The notes beneath the pieces were generated by a model. That model was given only the letters and a program-made list of their open reading frames with translations. It searched no databases and was not told the origin of the DNA. Of a stretch of 64,000 nt of DNA, positions 61,401 to 64,000 are shown one piece after another. The translations under genes were made by a program, and so were the position numbers. Where the stretch lies: assembly GCF_003985145.1 (NCBI RefSeq), contig NZ_ML133534.1, positions 62,001 to 126,000 of the forward strand, written 5' to 3'. The stretch is from Rhizobium anhuiense (lineage in GTDB: Bacteria; Pseudomonadota; Alphaproteobacteria; Rhizobiales; Rhizobiaceae). Each line of letters opens with the position of its first letter. Position 1 is the first letter of the stretch.

Positions 61401-61835
61401 GAGGGTAAGCTCCAGCGCCCCGGACATGATCGATGCCTCGATCGCAAACAGCATGAAGGTGAAGCTCGCATAGATCAGCGAGGTGATGGTCGAGCCGATA
61501 TAGCCGAAGCCTGCGCCGCGCGTCAGCAGATCGATGTCGACGCCGTGGCGGATGGCATACCGGCTGATCGGCAAGCCGATCGCCAACATGGCGATGCTGG
61601 CGACGATAATGGCATAAAAGGCGTTGGTGGTGCCGTAGGAGAGGGTGATCGCACCGCCGATCGCCTCAAGCGCCAGAAAGGAAATCGCGCCGATCGCCGT
61701 CTGCGAGATGCGCTGCGAGGAGAAATGGCGGGCGCTTTTGGCGGTGAAGCGCAGCGCGTAATCTTCCAGCGTCTGGTTGGCGACCCAGCGATTATATTCG
61801 CGTCTTACCGGAATGATGCGTTGGCGCGCTGCCAT
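58449..61835 (-). CDS. Hybrid histidine kinase with an NCS1 permease as sensor
   Basis: Protein of 1128 residues. Residues about 10-490 form a whole NCS1-type (purine/cytosine/allantoin) permease fold with about 12 helices: YNRWVANQTLEDYALR, FGYIGSTITSLIYASF, QIGEQADFLRFLPP and NAYAGSLAWSNFFSRLTHSHPGRVIW. A cysteine-rich segment follows (C503, C506, C518, C526, C529, C530, C536, C540). Two more helices (574-592, 609-632) lead to a coiled coil and kinase core: H-box GLSHELRTPLN (His686), N-box near Asn804, and DTGRG (831-835). A receiver with Asp972 and a 70-residue helical tail end the protein. AAAGGA precedes the ATG at 61835. It overlaps the response regulator gene by 8 bp. It should sense a transported nucleobase-like ligand. 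Confidence 0.92.
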   Translation of the reverse strand: MAARQRIIPVRREYNRWVANQTLEDYALRFTAKSARHFSSQRISQTAIGAISFLALEAIGGAITLSYGTTNAFYAIIVASIAMLAIGLPISRYAIRHGVDIDLLTRGAGFGYIGSTITSLIYASFTFMLFAIEASIMSGALELTLGIPLWIGYIISAVMVIPLVTHGVRLISKFQLMTQPFWIVLNILPFIFIAFLDWEKFDLWRAFAGIRHASGPPGTIAEFDLVEFGAASAVILALMSQIGEQADFLRFLPPDPQRKWRHRLAVFLAGPGWVIIGAPKLLAGSFLVVLTFTSGVPLDRAADPAQMYLTAFGYMVPWHNAALLLMAAFVVVSQLKINVMNAYAGSLAWSNFFSRLTHSHPGRVIWLVFNVAIALLLMELGIYRLLEETLGIFSIIAMAWLCTISADLFINKPLGLAPPGIEFKRAHLYDINPVGLGAMTLSATVSLIAHFGAFGEIAASLAPYITLVIALIASPVIAWATRGKFYLARKPRQSWKNLTNITCSVCEHPFEPEDMAWCPAYAAPICSLCCSLDSRCHDMCKPAARFNTQVGTVAKALLPDTIVGKLTTRLGRYGIAVVLALTAIGAILAMIAHQVAAASPETAEVVNRTILIVFFVFSVISGVVCWFYVLAHDSRVVAEEESSRQNTLLLKEIAAHKKTDAALQNAKETAEAANRAKSRYVVGLSHELRTPLNAVLGYAQILERDETIPAPRQSSIKVIRRSAEHLSGLIDGLLDISKIEAGRLQVYSNEINIQDFLDQIVDMFRPQAQAKGLAFIHERSAALPQFVRTDEKRLRQILVNLLSNAIKFTDEGSVTFDIGYRSQVATFTVADTGRGITEKDLTRIYEPFQRGEAESVRPMPGLGLGLTITRLLTNTLGGEISVSSVKDEGSTFRVRLMLSAVMRAAVAAPQEKRIAGYDGPRRTLVVVDDNEDHREMMREILAPLDFIVLTAAGGGECLTLIEGIMPDLFLVDILMPGMNGWQLVSRLREAGQTAPVLMLSANIGDAAVLIDSDDSHNDAIGKPVDIRQLRDKLALHLGLKWIYADAAPAIPVKIEAPMVSPGAAHVQELLRLGEIGYIRGIEAKLSDLAKVEANQPFTEALRVYVAAFDLAGFMTFLHDFDEKVESIG

Positions 61836-62014
61836 GTCTTCCTTTCGGCATTCCGGTTGGGGCTCATCGTCTCTCCGGCAGTTTTGGCGGGATGGGCGGG
61901 AAAGGCAAGAGGCGGGTGCCGGCTGGTTCACAGAATGGCAATATTTTTGCAATTGATCTGTCACATAAGCGCTCTAACTCTCCCGGCGTTCGTTCAACCA
62001 TTTCGGGTATCACC

Positions 62015-63919
62015 ATGTCTGTTTTAAGCCTTTGCCGCCTGAGCACCGCCCTTGTCTGCCTTCTTTCCATCGTGCCATCGCTTGCCAGCGCCGAGCAGGC
62101 CACGGCGGCGAAAGTTCCTTATGCGGAGGCTGGAAACACCAACAAGCGTGGTGACGCCTGCTTCTCGACGGCGGACACCAATGCCGCCGTTCACCTCCTC
62201 TCCGGCTTCCTCGAAATCTGGACCCCGCGCACGCCTTTCGTCGATGCGGGTGTCGAAGCCCCGGCCAAGGACAATTGTCCGGCAGTCGCCAAGACGGATT
62301 GGGACGGTATTCCCGCCAGCAAGACCGACGGCCATATCGTCAACCAGGCCGTCCATGACGCCAACATCGCCTATGTCGTCAATGCGACGCGGGCGCGGAC
62401 GGCCGATCAGGCGTTGGCCGCCTATCTCGACGATCGGCGCGGCAAGAATGCCAGCATCGTCGATGGTCTCGGTCCGCTGACGGATGCCTGGAAGGCCGGC
62501 TCGAAGCAGACCACCACGATCACCGAGGTGGCGGCTGATGCGACGACGGTCAAATACGACGATAAGGGCAACAATCGCGGCGCCGGCAGCAAGCCGGACA
62601 CGGAAAACAAGACCGATGCCAACCCCGACATGGGCCTTGCGATCGACTTCATCAACGCCGCAAGCGGCGACGGCTCGACGGAGCCTGCCAAGCGCTATTT
62701 CAAATATGGCCGTCCGTATCGCTGGAGCCAGGATGTGTCGGTCGTCCCGACGCTGGAGCCCGCCAAAAGCGTCAAGCCGGTCGAAGACGGCGGTTTCCCG
62801 AGCGGGCATACGGCGGAAGCCTGGCGGGATGCACTGGCCATGGCCTATCTCGTGCCGCAGCGCTTTCAGGAAATGATCACGCGCGCCAGCGAACTGGGTG
62901 AAGACCGCATCCTTGCCGGCATGCATTCTCCTCTCGACGTGATGGGCGGCCGCATGCTCGGCACCGCCACGGTCGTCTACAATCTGAACAAGGCCGACAA
63001 CTCAGCGCTGAAGAGCGATGCGTATGCCCAAGCGCAGGCATGGCTCATCGCCAAATCAGGCGTTGCGGATGCGGCTGCGCTCGAAGTCGCCGCGCATGCA
63101 GCGCCGCTCGCGGCAGACCGTTTTGCCGATCATGACGCCAACCGCGCTTACGTGCTGCAGCGCCTGGGCTACGGCCTGCCGACCATCCATGCAACCGATC
63201 AGCCGGCGCGCGTGCCGCAGGGCGCCGAAGCGCTTCTCGAAACGCGTCTGCCCTATCTGGACGGCGCGCAGCGTCGCGACGTGCTTGGCACAACGGCGAT
63301 TGCGTCCGGCTATCCGCTCATCGACGACGCGGAAGGGTACGGCCGCCTCAACCTGTTTGCCGCCGCCGATGGCTATGGCGCGTTCGACCAGGATGTCACC
63401 GTGACGATGGACGCGGCAGAGGGCGGTTTCAATGCGATCGATACCTGGCGGAACGATATCGGCGGCAAGGGCAAGCTGGTGAAGCGCGGCAGCGGCATTC
63501 TCGGGCTTTCGGGCGCCAACAGCTATGCCGGCGGCACCGTGCTGGAAGATGGCGTGCTGGTGGCCGGCTCGCCCTCGGCCTTCGGCACCGGCGGGCTGAC
63601 GGTCAATGGCGGTTCGCTCATCGTGGCGGCTGACAAGCCGTTGACCGTAGGCGGCGATTATCAACAGCTCGCCAATGCGACAGCGAAGCCGACGCTGGGC
63701 GCGAACGGCGCAGGCGCGCTGGTCGTCGCAGGCAAGGCGGTGCTGGCCGGCGATCTCGACGTGACGCTTGCCGATGGCTATGCCCCGACGCCGGGAACGA
63801 AGATCGAGATCTTGAAGGCGAATGCCGTGACCGGCACCTTTGGCAAGCTCACGGTCTCCGGCCACAAGGCGAGCCTCTCCTACAGCCCGACAACGGTTAC
63901 CTTGACGATCGACGGATAA
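62015..63919 (+). CDS. Secreted PAP2-type acid phosphatase with autotransporter beta-strand repeats
   Basis: Protein of 634 residues. A signal peptide (MSVLSLCRLSTALVCLLSIVPSLASA) is followed by a class A nonspecific acid phosphatase/PAP2 domain (about 40-330) with its three motifs: KRYFKYGRP (about 225), GGFPSGHTAEAW (about 260) and EDRILAGMHSPLDVMGGR (about 290-308), including both catalytic histidines. From about residue 490 there are autotransporter-associated repeats (GKLVKRGSGILGLSGANSYAGGTVLEDGVLVAGSPSAFGTGGLTVNGG) and a short beta-rich end, but no C-terminal membrane barrel. It may remove phosphate from organic phosphates outside the cell and stay attached by the beta-helix. It is divergent from the kinase gene (179 bp between). 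Confidence 0.85.
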   Translation: MSVLSLCRLSTALVCLLSIVPSLASAEQATAAKVPYAEAGNTNKRGDACFSTADTNAAVHLLSGFLEIWTPRTPFVDAGVEAPAKDNCPAVAKTDWDGIPASKTDGHIVNQAVHDANIAYVVNATRARTADQALAAYLDDRRGKNASIVDGLGPLTDAWKAGSKQTTTITEVAADATTVKYDDKGNNRGAGSKPDTENKTDANPDMGLAIDFINAASGDGSTEPAKRYFKYGRPYRWSQDVSVVPTLEPAKSVKPVEDGGFPSGHTAEAWRDALAMAYLVPQRFQEMITRASELGEDRILAGMHSPLDVMGGRMLGTATVVYNLNKADNSALKSDAYAQAQAWLIAKSGVADAAALEVAAHAAPLAADRFADHDANRAYVLQRLGYGLPTIHATDQPARVPQGAEALLETRLPYLDGAQRRDVLGTTAIASGYPLIDDAEGYGRLNLFAAADGYGAFDQDVTVTMDAAEGGFNAIDTWRNDIGGKGKLVKRGSGILGLSGANSYAGGTVLEDGVLVAGSPSAFGTGGLTVNGGSLIVAADKPLTVGGDYQQLANATAKPTLGANGAGALVVAGKAVLAGDLDVTLADGYAPTPGTKIEILKANAVTGTFGKLTVSGHKASLSYSPTTVTLTIDG

Positions 63920-63938
63920 TTTCCGGTATCGAGCGGAC

Positions 63939-63964
63939 AGGGCATCCCTGCTGTGGGATGCCCT
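63939..63964 (+). terminator. Hairpin terminator after phosphatase gene
   Basis: Perfect 10-bp stem AGGGCATCCC-TGCTGT-GGGATGCCCT, about 20 bp after the stop codon. Only a weak T/C run follows, so it is a moderate terminator. The last 36 bases of the window show nothing else. Confidence 0.65.
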
Positions 63965-64000
63965 TCCTGCCCCGGCCTGTCTGTTTGACCCCCGCACCTA

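Overview
This 64 kb window looks like chromosomal core DNA of a fast-growing rhizobium, most likely the Rhizobium leguminosarum/etli group. The evidence is high GC, alphaproteobacterial gene content (CtrA, ChpT, SciP, EipA, alphaproteobacterial RpoH), a complete branched-chain amino-acid (liv/bra) operon in the order permease-permease-ATPase-ATPase-small membrane protein-binding protein, an alphaproteobacterial xylonate dehydratase, and the usual rhizobial mix of efflux and sugar-uptake systems. I see no rRNA, tRNA, CRISPR, prophage or intact insertion sequence. The species is inferred, not proven.

Layout. 1-2.3 kb: end of an sn-glycerol-3-phosphate ABC transporter (ugpA 3' end, ugpE, ugpC). 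2.3-5.2 kb: a small catabolic-looking group (cupin, carboxymuconolactone-decarboxylase-like protein, hydroxypyruvate-isomerase-like TIM barrel, SDR). 5.2-7.9 kb: an Rrf2 regulator converging on an SfnB-like flavin oxidoreductase, then a PPP-type phosphatase. 7.9-17.5 kb: an RND efflux pair, a CPA1 Na+/H+ antiporter and a marR-emrA-emrB operon. 17.5-27 kb: a 3-methyladenine glycosylase, a LysR/SDR pair, and a second LysR divergent from an alpha/beta-hydrolase-like protein plus a second RND pair. 27-38 kb: a beta-hydroxyacid dehydrogenase overlapping xylonate dehydratase, a PAS-GGDEF-EAL protein, a double-domain acetyltransferase, a DMT exporter, purA, and a large acidic single-pass membrane protein. 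38-41.5 kb: rpoH, rluD-type pseudouridine synthase, a small membrane protein and a SpoU rRNA methyltransferase.

41.5-47.9 kb is a cell-cycle and envelope neighbourhood: a coiled-coil membrane protein, eipA, chpT, a single-domain receiver protein, ctrA, a fliJ-like gene, two small genes, and sciP. ChpT passes phosphate to CtrA and SciP restrains CtrA, so the core of the CtrA circuit lies within about 4 kb. Near-consensus CtrA half-site pairs (TTAA-N7-TTAA with one mismatch) occur between eipA and chpT, upstream of ctrA and upstream of sciP, and three GANTC methylation sites lie upstream of ctrA.

47.9-51.5 kb is the least gene-dense stretch. It holds a multiply frameshifted LuxR-type pseudogene, one of two related long palindromes, a sugar transferase and cysQ. 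51.7-57.3 kb is the liv/bra operon, ending in a strong intrinsic terminator. 57.5-61.8 kb is a two-gene signalling operon: a histidine kinase whose sensor is a whole NCS1-type nucleobase permease fold, and its LuxR-type response regulator. 62-63.9 kb encodes a secreted PAP2 acid phosphatase joined to autotransporter-type beta-strand repeats. The items most worth following up are the permease-kinase fusion, the clustered CtrA circuit with its candidate boxes and unexplained receiver protein, the alpha/beta hydrolase that has lost its catalytic serine and histidine, and the decayed luxR gene.
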